Position numbers and translations under genes: made by a program. DNA of 64,000 bases from Hymenopus coronatus (taxonomy: Eukaryota > Arthropoda > Insecta > Mantodea > Hymenopodidae): contig CM060900.1 in NCBI GenBank assembly GCA_030762935.1, forward strand, positions 369,969,132 through 370,033,131, written 5' to 3'. This document shows, in pieces, positions 44,575-56,559 of this stretch; the first letter of the stretch is position 1; each line of letters begins with the position of its first letter. The notes under the pieces are model-generated. The model saw nothing but the letters and a program-made list of their open reading frames with translations, searched no databases and was not told where the DNA came from.

Positions 44575-47035
44575 ACATCATGTTCTAAATTCTGTCTATT
44601 TTTCACCAAAATGTGCACAGCATCAGAAACAAGGTTGCTAACTTCGAGGTTTTGCTAAATGATAAATTACAAAGTATTGATATTTTAGCTCTTACCAAAC
44701 ACTGGCTAAAAGATTAGCAGATTGAGAAGCTAAATCTTCAGGGTTATGTTAGGGAAAGAGCCTACTGAAGAAAAAACAAAAACAATGGGGGATCTTGTAT
44801 CTTTGTAAAGGAAAACATCAAGGTCAAAAGGATATCTATCTTTGATAGTTTAATGTGTGATGAGCATTTTGAAGGCAGTATAGTCAAACTTTGTGATTTT
44901 AAAATTATAATAATTGGTTTGTATAGAAATCCCAGCAGTAACTTAAGCATGTTTATTACTAAATTAGACAGGATTTTAAACTATTGTTTCAGTGTGAAAG
45001 GAAATGTAATTATTATAGGTGATCTTAACATAAATTTCTTGGGAGGAAATTAAATAAAACGTCTCACTACTGATCTTCTTAATATGTATGGCCTAGAAGC
45101 AGTGGTTAATACACCTACTAGAGTAACACAGGGGACAATGAGTGCTATAGATCAGTGTTTTTGGAACACCTCTCATTTTAAGTTTGAATTTGAAAATTTT
45201 GAATCTGGCATCTCAGACCACTATGGTCAAATAATAAAAATTGGGCTCAAAAATGAATCTGTTAATTGTAGACAACTGCCTTCAAAAAGTGTAGAATATA
45301 TAGTGATAATAACATTTGATACTTTAACCATCTCCTCTCCAAAGAAAATTGGGTCAGATATTTATTGTCAGAGTGTGGCTGAAAGTTTCAATGAATTTAG
45401 TAAGATACTTAATTTTAATTTGAATATTGCCATGCCTTTAACAGTTGTAAAAAACAAACTTTACAAAGCCAAATGGACTACAAAGGGTATTAGGATATCT
45501 AGTGAAAGGCTTCGGTATTTAAGTAAAGTAATCAAAGAAAATCAAGTCTCAGAGGACATTAAACAATATTATTCACGTTACAAAAAAATATACAACAAAG
45601 TAGTTATGATAGCAAAGAAGGGTTCTAACAGTAACATGGTGAAGAATTCAATAAATAAATCGAAAACCATATGGAACATCATTAAGAATGAGACTACAGG
45701 GCAAAAAAGTAAAGCTGAAGGTTTTAGTGTAAATGTAAATGGTGAGCTAGTATCTAATCCTGAAATTATTCCTCAAGAATTTAACGAATATTTCTCTTCT
45801 GTTGCCAATACTATTAGGAGGAAAGCCAATATAGAAAGTAACCCACCGATACTTAATTTACACAATATAATTTGTGAGTCTCTATATTTTTTACCAACAA
45901 CTGAAGATGAGCTTCTCGCCGTAATAAAACATATGAAACCCAAAAGGTCTCTCGGTTTGGACGAGTTCTCGAATATACTTCTCTAAAAATGCTCTATTTA
46001 TCTGGTAAAACCGCTATGCAACATGATAAACTTGTCTCTTAATGAAGGTTATTTCCCTCAGAGTTTAAAGACTTCTACAATTAAGCCTTTGTTTAAAAAG
46101 GGTTCTAAAGTGGAGCTGGAAAACTACCAGCCTATATCTATCCTATCTGTATTTTCTAAGATAATTGAAAAGATGGTGTATAACAGGGTATTATCGTTTC
46201 TTAATAAACATAATATTAGATCTAAGGATCAGTATGGGTTTCAACAAAAGAAATCAACAAATTTAGCTTTGCAGAACTTAATTGAAGAAGTGCATAGAAA
46301 TCTAGATCATGGAATTCAATGTTTGGGATTATTTCTAGATCAATCTAAGGCTTTTGACCTACTTGATCATGATATACTTTTACATCAATTGTATAATTAT
46401 GGCATAAGAGGAATTCCTTTCAACTGGTTCGAATCATATTTAAGTAACAGAAAGCACTTAACTGAGATCGAATATGTTGCAAATAGTTTAAATGAAATTA
46501 AAGTGGTCAGCTCTAACATAGTTGACACAAAGTTTGGGGTATCCCAGGGTTCAATTTTGGGTCCCCTATTATTTTTACTATACATTAACAACTTAGCCGA
46601 AAATAGTCACCTTAGCAATACTAAATTTACGCTCTTTGCAGATGATGCTAGCCTGCTAATTTCTGGGTAAAATGAATTTGATCTTAAATCAAACTCTGAT
46701 ACGGCAACTGAGTATGTTGTTAATTGGTTTAAAGACAATAGGCTTGTTTTTAATAAAAATAAAAGTTTAGTAGTAGGATTCCATCATAAAGTGAATAAAA
46801 TGTAAATTTTCCTGAAGTTTACTTAGATAATGAATCAGTAACTATCAGAGAAAAAATTAAATTTCTTGGGGTGTGGGTTGATAGTAAACTCAATTGGGGA
46901 AATCATGTTGAATCGTTATCAAAAAAACTAAGCCAAATTTGTTTTTCTTTATACACTCTAAGATCGTCAGTGAATCTTGATGTACTTAAAATAGCCTATT
47001 TTTCTTATTTTCAGTCTCACCGAGGCTTTCTAATC

Positions 47036-47067
<32 letters not shown>

Positions 47068-47436
47068 ATTAGGCTAATGCATAACCTTTCTAGTACTACT
47101 AGCTGTAAATCTTATTTTAAATCGCTAAATATCTTAACAGTTCCATCAATTTATCTTTATGAAATGCTTGTATTAACCCACAAGCAGGTAAACAGTTTTA
47201 TTACTAATGCGGACATCCATGACCATAATACAAGAAGTAAATTAAACCTTCATAAAATAGGGCATAAGAGATCCCTATATGAGAAAAGTTTTTATCATAG
47301 TGGTATTCAATTGTATAATAAACTCCCTACCACCTTTAAGCAGTTATCCTCTATGGCAATATTCAAAAGGAAATTAAAAAGATTCTTAATTCTAAAATGC
47401 TTTTATGCAGTGAACGAATATCTGGAAATGGCTTAG
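44575..47436 (+). pseudogene. LINE ORF2 endonuclease and reverse transcriptase
   Basis: Endonuclease blocks: LALTKHWLKD (E of the usual TETWL lost), IIIGDLNINFL and SGISDHYGQI. RT blocks: YQPISILSVFSKIIEKMVYN, FLDQSKAFDLLDHDIL, FGVSQGSILGPLLF and FTLFADDASLL (both aspartates kept). The thumb, with IKFLGVWVDSKLNWGNHV, continues to 47436. Stops lie near 44716, 44765, 45051, 45984, 46668 and 46803. A 28-A run at 47036-47063 disrupts the KKAIRLMHN block. Confidence 0.8.
47036..47063 (+). repeat. A(28) run inside LINE coding sequence
   Basis: The homopolymer replaces a lysine-rich codon stretch and adjoins a missing segment of the conserved Y-G-I-x-x-W block, consistent with slippage or deletion. 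Confidence 0.7.
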
Positions 47437-48011
47437 TTTACTAGTTTTATTTCAAGTTTGTACTAGAATTCTAATATTGTAAATATCTGTAAGTAGTAAC
47501 TAGTATTAAGTATATTTTGTGATTATTACGTAATTCCTATTGACGAAACCAATATTTCTGTAATGAAATCGTATAGCGAATAAAATTGATTTGATTTTAT
47601 GCTTTGGATAAAGCAAACAAAATCAGTTTTCTTAAACTTGTCAGGTATTTTGATGAAAAACAAGGAGTTTGTAATAGAATAGTGGACTTGCATGACACTG
47701 ACGAAGGTGATATAAATATGTTTCAAGAAATTTCTAACAGAATTTTGGAATGTGATTTAATGTTGTCCCCATATTTAAAGTTATACTGCTGATTACACAA
47801 ATTCATATTTTGGAAGAAAAAACTATGTATATGCACAGCCACAGACAAAAAATGAGTCATCCCCAGATTCAATGTGTCGATTTAAAGAGCTTCATGTATC
47901 TTCATAAAAGCTCTGTTCACACTGCACACGAAAAAACTGTGGAATGGACTGCAAGTGACAGCACAATGTTTAGCTTATGACTACTGAAAACAAATCACAG
48001 TACAATATTAC

Positions 48012-48078
48012 GGTGGACAAGAGCTTAAGAAGGCCTTACTTCCACTGATAAGTTCTTAGGTTCAAATCTCGTGCTGCT
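48012..48078 (+). repeat. tRNA-like segment in left terminal inverted repeat
   Basis: GTGGACAAGAGCTTAAGAAGG aligns with the box A of the right-hand copy and TAGGTTCAAATCTCG is a good box B. The acceptor stem is open. It is the mirror partner of 49872-49948. Confidence 0.55.
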
Positions 48079-48148
48079 TGTCATTCTTTGTTTGTTCATT
48101 TTATGACTGGATATATAGAACCAAGGTGCTGTGCTGTGTAGGACAGAT

Positions 48149-48243
48149 GAATTTGCCATTTCAGACATGACTAATTTTTTTTTGTCCACAGATGTACACC
48201 TGTTGCCAAAAAAAATTAGTCATGCCTGGAACGGCAAATTCAT
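48149..48243. repeat. 95-bp near-perfect palindrome of transposon ends
   Basis: Centre at GTAC (48194-48197). The arms read ACCTGTTGCC, A run, TTAGTCATGCC outward to GGCAAATTC, and the same with few mismatches on the other side. The arms share GTGGACAAAAAA and AGTCAT with the outer Tc1 ends, so two terminal repeats are joined head to head. Confidence 0.7.
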
Positions 48244-48722
48244 TTAAGCCCTTCATAGTACAATGCCTTGTGTACATCATCCAAGATACAGTTATGTGGC
48301 GGCAGCAACAAGTTGTCACAGGTTCCAAATCTCAATATTACTAACCCATATTATCAATGATCATAATCAAATACATAACTTAAGCTTCTTCAACAATAAA
48401 CTATCAATAATAGCTAAAAATATAAATGGCACAGAACATGATACAGTTTGGATTGTATGGCATTACCAAACATGCCATGCTGCATGTGTGTTCACTGCAG
48501 CACTATGACAAAATGTAGGTTACTGCTCTTGTAGGGTCACAGGTTTGCTACTTGCCACTTTCTTTCCTTCTCTTAATGATGTTGAATCAACACATAGTGA
48601 ATATTTATATTAGATATACTTATTTCATAAATGGCATTTGATAAAGTTAATAACATGGTAGTTATTATGATGCTTGTTTAAGGGTTTATTCTACCAAAAG
48701 GCAATATGCTGCATGAAAGCAT

Positions 48723-49560
48723 GTGGTGTGCAGAATGTTGAAAAAACACATTAGGCACAAACAGTTCTCACAATTGATCATACCGCATTTGACAATGACA
48801 GAACATGCACACAAAGACATGAGCACAAGGAGATCAATTCTTGCATTAGACAAAGTAGGTGATTTCTCTGCTCATGAAGCTGCAGATCGTATTGGAAACC
48901 CTACAGCTACAGTTCAGAGGTGGGTGAAATTATCCAGGGAAGGGATTGAATGCCACCATCCTGGTTCAGGAAGAAGAAGTGTGTCAACTCTCGAAATGAA
49001 TGTAGCTCTACCTTTCCAAACTGCTTCTGAAAGGAAGGCCAATTCGCATTTTCCTGAATCAGTTCAAACAACTCTGCGACGTGTAAATGACGCAGTACTT
49101 CAAGCACAAATGGTAGCTAAAAAGCAACATTTGAAGACGATCACAAATTGTTTTGCCTTGCTTTTGCAGAGGAAAATGCCAACCACAACTGGAATAAATT
49201 TCTCAGACTTTGTTCTGCACATAAGGGAAAGGTGATTGTCTATGGTCCAAAGGGGTCCCGATACGATGAAAAATACGTGGCTTCACAATTCCATCATGAT
49301 TGCTATCTGTATTGTGTTGGGGCTGGATATCAAGTGATGGTCTAGATGTGCTGTGGCAGCTTGACAATATACTGAACAGTGTACAGAAAACAGAAATTCA
49401 TAATCATCCTGTCCACACATCTTGAAAGGTTTCAAATTGATTCTCAGAGAGGCAGGATATCAGAGTGGTAGACTGGCCTCCCAGTTCACCAGATTTAAAT
49501 CTTATTGAGAATGTGTGGACTGAGTTGAAAAGGGAACTGTACTACAATTTACCTATAGAT
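48723..49560 (+). pseudogene. Tc1-like transposase
   Basis: The N-terminal part (48723-49235) contains HEAADRIGNPTATVQRWVKL, a helix-turn-helix of the paired-like DNA-binding domain, then HHPGSGRRSVST. After shifts, WPPSSPDLNLIENVWTELKR (about 49475-49535) retains the third catalytic glutamate. Sequence around the first two aspartates is scrambled (GKVIVYGPKGSRYDE and so on), and several stops are present. It would have excised and pasted the element at TA sites. Confidence 0.7.
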
Positions 49561-49871
49561 GGGCAAAGAACAAAGTATGGGATCTGGTCACAAATTTAAA
49601 TTCTGGGATATTGTAGCTTCTCATCCACATTACTGCAGGCATTTAATTTTGGCAATTACCCAAAGACTGACGACAGTTATACGGGTTGAGGGTTCATACA
49701 CTCGATATTATACATTATTTTTAGAAGATAATAGTTTATTTACAAATACTTTTTCAGTTATTTAACATGAGCATTAGTAGAATTACATTTTGTGTGCATA
49801 AATGGCCCATAACATCAAATACTAGTTATATTAATGCAATATTATATTTTACATATCCAGTCATAAAAAAA

Positions 49872-49948
49872 AAAAAGCAATGCAAGATTTGAACCAAGGA
49901 GCTTATGAGTGAAAGCAATGCCTTCTTAACCTCTCGGCCACTGTAACG
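49872..49948 (-). repeat. tRNA-like segment in right terminal inverted repeat
   Basis: The minus strand reads CAGTGGCCGAGAGGTTAAGA (excellent class II box A) and CTTGGTTCAAATCTTGC (box B), then a T run that could act as a Pol III terminator. It resembles tRNA-Ser. Better preserved than its left partner. Confidence 0.6.
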
Positions 49949-50129
49949 TTATTCGGTGTCCCCATTTCAGTACTCATAAGTTGAGCATTTCACTGTCAGT
50001 CACAGACCATTGTACAGTTCTTTCATGTGCAGTGTGAACACAGTTTTACGAAGGTACACAACATTCTTGGATCGACACATGGAATCTGGGGATGACTCAT
50101 TTTTCGTGTCCATGGGTGTACATACAAAA

Positions 50130-51679
50130 GGTACAAAATTCAACCTTGTTTAAGACTAAGTACAGGCTTTTCCCAATTCGTGTAAATTTGGGATAATTTC
50201 TACGTCAATTGACATTGAAATGTTGATAAAGCATTTAATTGCTTTTCATATTCAACAAAGAGTGTTTCATACTTAAAAGAATTCTTTCAGGTTGTCAGTA
50301 TGAAAATTTGTTATGACATATGCCAACAAGACAGAATCCTATAAAGCCTGCTTTTGAAAGATGGCTGAGACAGAAATCTTCCAGTGTTATTTTTCAAGTG
50401 TTGAAGTTGAGGTGCTGTAGAAGAGTTTAGTTTTCAAGTGTCTAGCATTCATTAAGGAACATTTGCAAGATTCCACAGAATCAGAGAAGCAATCACTTCT
50501 GGTAGAATTGTACCAAATTTTTTATTTCATTTAGTGGACATTTTCCATAAAACAGCTCTTAGTCATGGAGGGGGAGGGGAGAGAAAAAAAGAAAAGTATG
50601 ATCTGACAGTCTCTGAGTCATATAATCTATAACTTATTTGAAAATGCACCTGGAACAAAGAATGGGAGGGGGGGTGGAATTTGTTTCTTACAAATTGACT
50701 CAAACTTTAAATAGATTGAAGGAAGTTATGGTGAAGTTAAGGTCTATGAAAATGATTTTAACTATGTCTACAAAGTGTGTGTTAATTATATATGTAAATA
50801 GTTTTATTTCAGTGATTCTTATGATTCTGCCTAAACAGTTTTAAAAACTCTTGAAAAAGTTCAGCAAGATTTAAAAGCTAGTGGAGACACAAGGTTTAGA
50901 GGAAAAATTGATGAATGACATTTATTCATAAATCATTGAAATAGCTTACTTTCTGGGGAGGAAGGTGTAAATGAAAAGTTAGAAGTAATGCCACACAGGT
51001 GATATATTTTACGTTTAATTGGCCCAGAAAAACTGAAGAACATTTTGATGCTACTTAAATTTGTGTTAAATATATTGCTATCAAAGCCATTTACAGAAAG
51101 TGTAACTTCAATAATGGCTGGAAAACAGAGAAAGACAGAAACAGATGCTCTATAGAGTTAATAAAAACAGAATTATTTATACTTTTCAACCATGAAAATT
51201 GCAAAGAATTTCACTACAAAGTTTCTCAGACAAGAAATTGTTGCAAATGGCGCCCTCAAATTACAAGTACTTGTGACAGTACAGTTCAATCTGCATACCA
51301 ACACATTATTAGTTGCAATAAATTAAATAATAATTTCACTATGGCATATTATTACAGTTACCTTCAATGATAAAACAGGAGAAAGTGATGTGCATTTAAA
51401 GGCTGCTTGGAATAATAACAATGTAATACAAGTGACAATCCCAGGCCTCGTAAATGTAAAGTTTCAGATAGAGGAAACAAGAAATATATTAATATCTTGA
51501 AATAAATGGACTTAATATTCTAAACAGGCAACATGGAGATGACTAAAATGGAAAATACAGGTTTATTAATAACTGGCAAAGTGTTATTGTGCATTATGGT
51601 TCATTAATATTAGCTCCATGGTAAACAATTTTAAAGTTTCAAACATATCTAGTAGTAGCCCATTTTCCTACAGTAACAG

Positions 51680-51711
<32 letters not shown>

Positions 51712-53020
51712 GCATGCACGGATGTGCACACACCCACCCACACACTTACAAATTCAACCAACAAACTTTTGGGAATTGCAGAGGAGTATTAGGTGATCAT
51801 TTTGATATAGGACTTACTATACCAGTAAGCCACTCATAAAACTTATCTTATTTGCTGCTAACTGCAAAATGAAGTACAAGATAGCCGAGTGGAAAATTTC
51901 AGAGGCCATAGTTTCATTTGCATGGTTGATAGCCCAGAGGTTCAAATTGCAAAAGGATTTTTTTTTATCTATATTTTGATTGATGTAACCTGCGACAACA
52001 AACATGATCCATTTCATGTGCTGACCAGAGCTGTTAAATTTAACAGAGGAAATAATTTTAAAGAGCAATGAACACCACCCTCTTTGTTTCTTTGTTTATG
52101 AGTGCCAAAGGGTGATACTTCAGGAAGAAAAGAGAGTGCTCATTTACCTCAGGATAGAGTAAATATGAAGGAACATTGCACATAAATAAATTTGTTGCCC
52201 ATTAATAAAAAGAAAACTTGTATGTACATAGATACAAGAGAAATGAAGAATAGCTAATAAGTGTTTCCATGTCTGCACATTCCATGTATAAATTTGAAAC
52301 AATAAGGAAATAGGTTTTTCTATTCGCTCCCCTAATTTGGGGGGATGCAAACAATAAAGAAGAGAAACAAATAAGAAGAAAAAACTAAACTCATTTTTCA
52401 TACCTCAGAATGCTCAAAATGGAAGAAACTAGAAACCAAATGCATTTTTGCATTTTTATCCCCTGATCTTGTATTATAATGAAAAATCAAGGTGCATCTA
52501 ATAATACGGCCAGGTACTGTATTTGGTGTTATTGGAAATCATTTACACTTTACAGCAATAACTGAACCACCATTCATTACCTCATATATTATGCTATCGA
52601 AAACAATCTCCATTATTATTACATTATACGACTGCCTGCATGCAATAGATATGTCAAAGCAATACCTTTTTCCAAATTGAACTACATTCATTTCCACACA
52701 AAGAAGCATGTCAGAACTTTCCCAAAATGACTACCTACTATACAATTCTTGGGCACATGTATACGTATTCTTTTGCAGAAGTCTGATATGGTTGCTGCAA
52801 ATGTTGATTGCAATAAGACTAGTTGACATCCGTCATTCCAATCTGCCTGTTCATGTGCATTGGTGAACCTTTGGCCTTAGAAAAATTTCTCATGTCACAT
52901 GTTCAAAAGTTTCTCCAAAAAACCAAACTTTTGTTTAACAATACCTATAAAATTTAACTCTGCCTTTGCTGGTCCCAAACCTGGATGAAAAAAGATAAGG
53001 GGGGAGAAGTAACACCTCGT
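50130..53020. other. AT-rich sequence with simple repeats only
   Basis: Contains GGAGGGGGAGGGGAG at about 50565 and an A run followed by CA/CCCA-rich sequence at 51686-51750. No coding similarity was recognised; frames up to 85 codons lack motifs. Confidence 0.35.
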
Positions 53021-53029
53021 TAAAAAACC

Positions 53030-53250
53030 CTGATTCAGCTGGCTCTGGCTGATAATACCTTGTGAGGGCCCCTTGCCAGGGTTACGGTGAGATCTCAAAA
53101 GGCACCTATGGCAGAGAGGGAGTCCCTCGGTGTGGCGACGATAGCAGAAGAGGCAACACTTCCTTTTGGGTTTGTAAGAAGGGAACCACTGCCTTGTGGG
53201 GAAGAGCGAACGTGTCTTGGAATGATAAGATGTTCAAACAAATGAGGTGA
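53030..53250 (+). other. GC-richer unidentified segment
   Basis: Clearly less AT-rich than its surroundings. The text around GAGGGCCCCTTGCCAGGG and GTGTGGCGACGATAGC resembles the 3' end of a LINE, and it is followed by ATGA/GTAGTAGCAG-type short repeats. No protein motif could be found, so identity is open. Confidence 0.3.
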
Positions 53251-53424
53251 GAATGACAATATGTAGTAGCAGTAGTGGTAATAATGATTATATCATATAG
53301 ATTTAGGCTATGCTTTGTTAACAAGTATCATTGTAATTTAAGGATAAAACAAGACATAATTATATTTAGTGTACTTTATAGTCAATTGGTATTGGATTAA
53401 TTGTTTTTTCACATAAGCCATGTG

Positions 53425-53575
53425 TAGGACAGGAGTTGGAGAGGTAGAGTCATACTGAAAAATGCAATGCCATAGCCGGGATTTGAACCATGCATCACCT
53501 GATATCTAGCTGGTTGCTCTGCCACTGAGCTAACCATGGCAACATGCCAGCATAGCATTAAATTTCTTAACTGTC
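53425..53575 (-). repeat. dispersed repeat family C, tRNA-headed copy
   Basis: The minus strand shows CTCAGTGGCAGAGCAACC (box A), GGTTCAAATCCCGGC (box B) and the tail CTACCTCTCCAACTCCTGTC. It lies head to head with the next copy. Confidence 0.7.
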
Positions 53576-53830
53576 TATACTATGAATCCTAGGACCTAAG
53601 TACTTAAAACATTGTAAGTCACCATTAGGGTTGTCACCTTGTGGTTTACCGGGAAACATGCATGTCATTTGAGAAATTCAATGGTATGCCGGCATGTTGG
53701 CATGGTAGCTCAGTAGCAGAGCAACCAGCTAGAGATCGGGAGATCTGTGGTTCAAATCCTGGCTATGGCATTGAATTTTTCAGTCTGACTATACCTATCC
53801 AATTAGTACACTTTAATGATGGAAAAAGAC
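53575..53830 (+). repeat. dispersed repeat family C, inverted partner
   Basis: Carries the family C linker (ACTATGAATCCTAGG, TTGTGGTTTACCGGGAAAC), then the tRNA-like head at 53700-53770 with TAGCTCAGTAGCAGAGCA and GGTTCAAATCC, and the start of the tail. With 53425-53575 it forms a large inverted repeat. Confidence 0.7.
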
Positions 53831-53839
53831 ACTTGGCAG

Positions 53840-56060
53840 CATCGTATACAGGGTAATTATGCAGAAAACGAGCCACAGAAATTGGAATGAAACTAAGCGT
53901 GATCGATGGAACTTGTATTTGTGATGACAATTTCAAAGGTTTTATTTGACGGAGAAGCTTGGTTTTTACTATAGACAAATTTGTGTGCATGTTGGAACAG
54001 TTGGTATTTTGCATATATGACGAATATTTACCAAATAAATTATATGTAAACGAGTATAATATAGATAATAAATGGTTTATACTATTTAGGAACATATTTC
54101 TCTGCCAACTACACCCACAATAGAAATTTGGAAAAAATTTATATACACACTAACCTTAATGGATTCAAACCCAACCTTGCACTAAATTTCAAAACTATAG
54201 GATCCAGTTTTTTCACCTATAGAAACAGAAAAGAGAGAGATACAAGCTGCTGACATTCTTACATACAACTACTTACAGAGTCCTCTGCTACCAACAAAAC
54301 CAAACGTTTTCATTATAAACCCAGTTTTTATGCAAGAACTTCAGCATATACACATTATAAACCCACTTATTATTCATAGGATACTCATTTATGTATATTT
54401 GGTAAATATCCATCATACATGCAAAACACCAACCGTTCCAGCACGCATATGAACTTGTTTGTAATACAGAAAACTAAGCTTGACCATCAAATAAAACCTC
54501 CAAAATTGTCAACAGAAATACAAAACCAATCAATCACACTTAGTTTCATTTTATTTTTTGAGTGGCCCAAGTTCTGCATAATAACTGGATTAAGTGATGC
54601 AAGATTGGTAATTTGGCTGCACTGCTTCTGCCAGTATGGCTTTATGTGAGGAAAGTAAATACAGAATTATAAACATCAAGTTATCAGTAACAAGAAAACA
54701 TTCTCTGGCATGAAATTATAGTTAAAGGTTATTTTACATAGTTATTAGGTAAAAAAAAATCTAAAGCTGTATTTAAACAGATGTACATCATATGTTGGTA
54801 AGAAGAGCTAATATTTTTACCTAATATGTATGTAAAATACCCTTATTATGATTTCAATCTGGAGCAAATTGGCTTTACATAACTTAAAAGTTTATAATTC
54901 TTTATTTACTTTCTGTTCCTGTAACCGTACTAAAGAATCAGTGCAGCCAAAAATCCATTCTACATCACTTAGTGCACTGCTCCAAACAGTCTTTTTTCAT
55001 CCATAAATTACACTAACTGTATAGGCAATCATGTACACTGTCGTAAAATCACGAAGCCATTAACTCAATCATTAACTAAGCTACCACCATCACCAATATT
55101 ATTATTATTATTATTATTATTATTACTACTACTACTATTGTTCCATTTGCCTTCTATGATGCACCCCCATGGAATTTGTGTCATCCTATTTTACATTCGT
55201 CGATTTGAATGATGTGGCCATGACCACCAACTCTTCCTCTTGCAGTGTATTTGATATCTAAGACCATGCATCCTTCACAGCAATAACTGAATCAGTCATC
55301 TGCAAGCTCACACGTTGGTCTCCAACCGAACACTCCATTACCTCATATGACTGCTTGTAAATTAAACAGTGGATGAGGAAAAGAATTTGCCCGCTCGAAC
55401 TGTTGCATACAGAATGTGCAACTTTTTCACAGACAGTTCTATAAAGAATAATAAATATAGTTCATCATTCATACCAAAAGTCACAAGAGTAGAGCACTCT
55501 TTTAACATTCTCCTATCTACAGCAAAACTCGGGAAATGTGTGTTCCCATCTCTTAATGGTGTGCAGGACAGCACTACATTCAGAACATAACATTCTTGTT
55601 CTCAGATGACCCTCATCAAATTGTTATAATTTATAAGAATATCGCCAAGAATATACAACTTTTGCTTCTCAAGCCACAATAAGTTCTACTTGATTGCATC
55701 TGCATGTTTATAAAGCAATAAAGCCCAAGAAAAGGCATAGTCATGTCCTTTAAAAAATGCCAAGCTGTTAATCGCTTCAATATTATTAGTTGTTCAGATG
55801 ACTGGGAATTACTTACAGAGGAAGGCAGTAAATGTAGTCCATTTAATGGAATGGACAGTATATACATTTAAGGCAATGCAATTATTTTCCATGTGCAGTG
55901 TTTGTTAATACTGCCAATAATGCGGTAAGTGACGTAAATATATGAAAGGCAATAAATATTTTGCTAGTCTAGGGACCCCAATGGCTCACTATTGCATAAA
56001 AATTGCTCCTCCTAGGGTCACATACTTGAAAGTATCACCGGTGGGAGGTAATTTGCACAT
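53840..56060. other. AT-rich sequence, no gene seen
   Basis: An ATT/ACT microsatellite lies at 55088-55138. No coding similarity was recognised. Confidence 0.35.
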
Positions 56061-56061
56061 G

Positions 56062-56460
56062 TCAATTACCCTCAGGTGGCTCACTCCCAAACTTCTCCGC
56101 AAACCTCGACCAAGGCATGCCAATTATCTCCTTAAATTCTTCAATCATTAATCTATCCGCGAAACCCATCACCCTTGAGGCATGTGCATCGTCTATCCTT
56201 GATCTTCCTTCCATTCTCAGAGTCAACGTTAGTTTCGTCTGATTTGGGTTCCTCCATTATGTAAATGGGATAACAATAAAACACTTGAATATGTCGTTCA
56301 TCAAAAAGTAATCTCAAAACGAAAACCTAATAATAAACATGTGTATTAAGAATCTTGGAAACTTTCCTAGCTCAATTATCAAAAGTAGAGCATTAATTCT
56401 ACTCACCTGAACCAGCATCATCTCCGCTCTTCTCTAAAGAGTACATCCTATCAGACTTGC
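56062..56460 (-). other. exon-like sequence of unknown gene
   Basis: On the minus strand, a frame reading MYSLEKSGDDAGS (from about 56451) runs into CAG|GTGAGT at 56402-56410, a perfect splice-donor consensus. Further on, ATGGAGGAACCC and a 50-codon frame (56062-56214) reading MPWSRFAEKFGSEPPEGN show protein-like composition in otherwise AT-rich sequence. The family is not recognised and the frames do not join cleanly, so this may be the 5' end of a host gene or chance. Confidence 0.25.
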
Positions 56461-56559
56461 TGTAACACTGGCAGTTTAAACTTGAACCAGAGGAATACCC
56501 CTCCACTGTTCCCACTAGGAACAACTATCATAGTGGTTACATTAGCTCCACTGCCAGCT

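Larger units (their letters stand above)
43493..47600 (+). mobile_element. CR1/L2-type LINE, nearly full length, decayed
   Basis: ORF1 with an esterase-like domain, ORF2 with endonuclease and reverse transcriptase, and a 3' end finishing ATAAAATTGATTTGATTTT, a tail of short repeats typical of the CR1/L2/Daphne group. About seven stops or frameshifts are seen across 4.1 kb, so it is inactive but structurally readable. No target duplication was identified. Confidence 0.75.
47828..50121 (+). mobile_element. Tc1-like DNA transposon with long terminal inverted repeats
   Basis: Ends 47828-48112 and 49852-50121 are inverted copies of one another (about 270-285 bp). Shared words include ATGAGTCATCCCCAGATTC, GTTCACACTGCACA and TTTTATGACTGGATAT. 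A degraded transposase lies between them. Each inverted repeat contains a tRNA-like segment. TA dinucleotides lie at both ends, as expected for Tc1/mariner targets. Inactive. Confidence 0.7.

Noticed and set aside
51686..51711. LINE poly(A) tail
   Set aside because: Followed by CA-rich microsatellite and not preceded by any LINE-like sequence; treated as a simple repeat.
55088..55138. CRISPR-like or regulatory repeat
   Set aside because: A plain ATT/ACT microsatellite; the window is eukaryotic.
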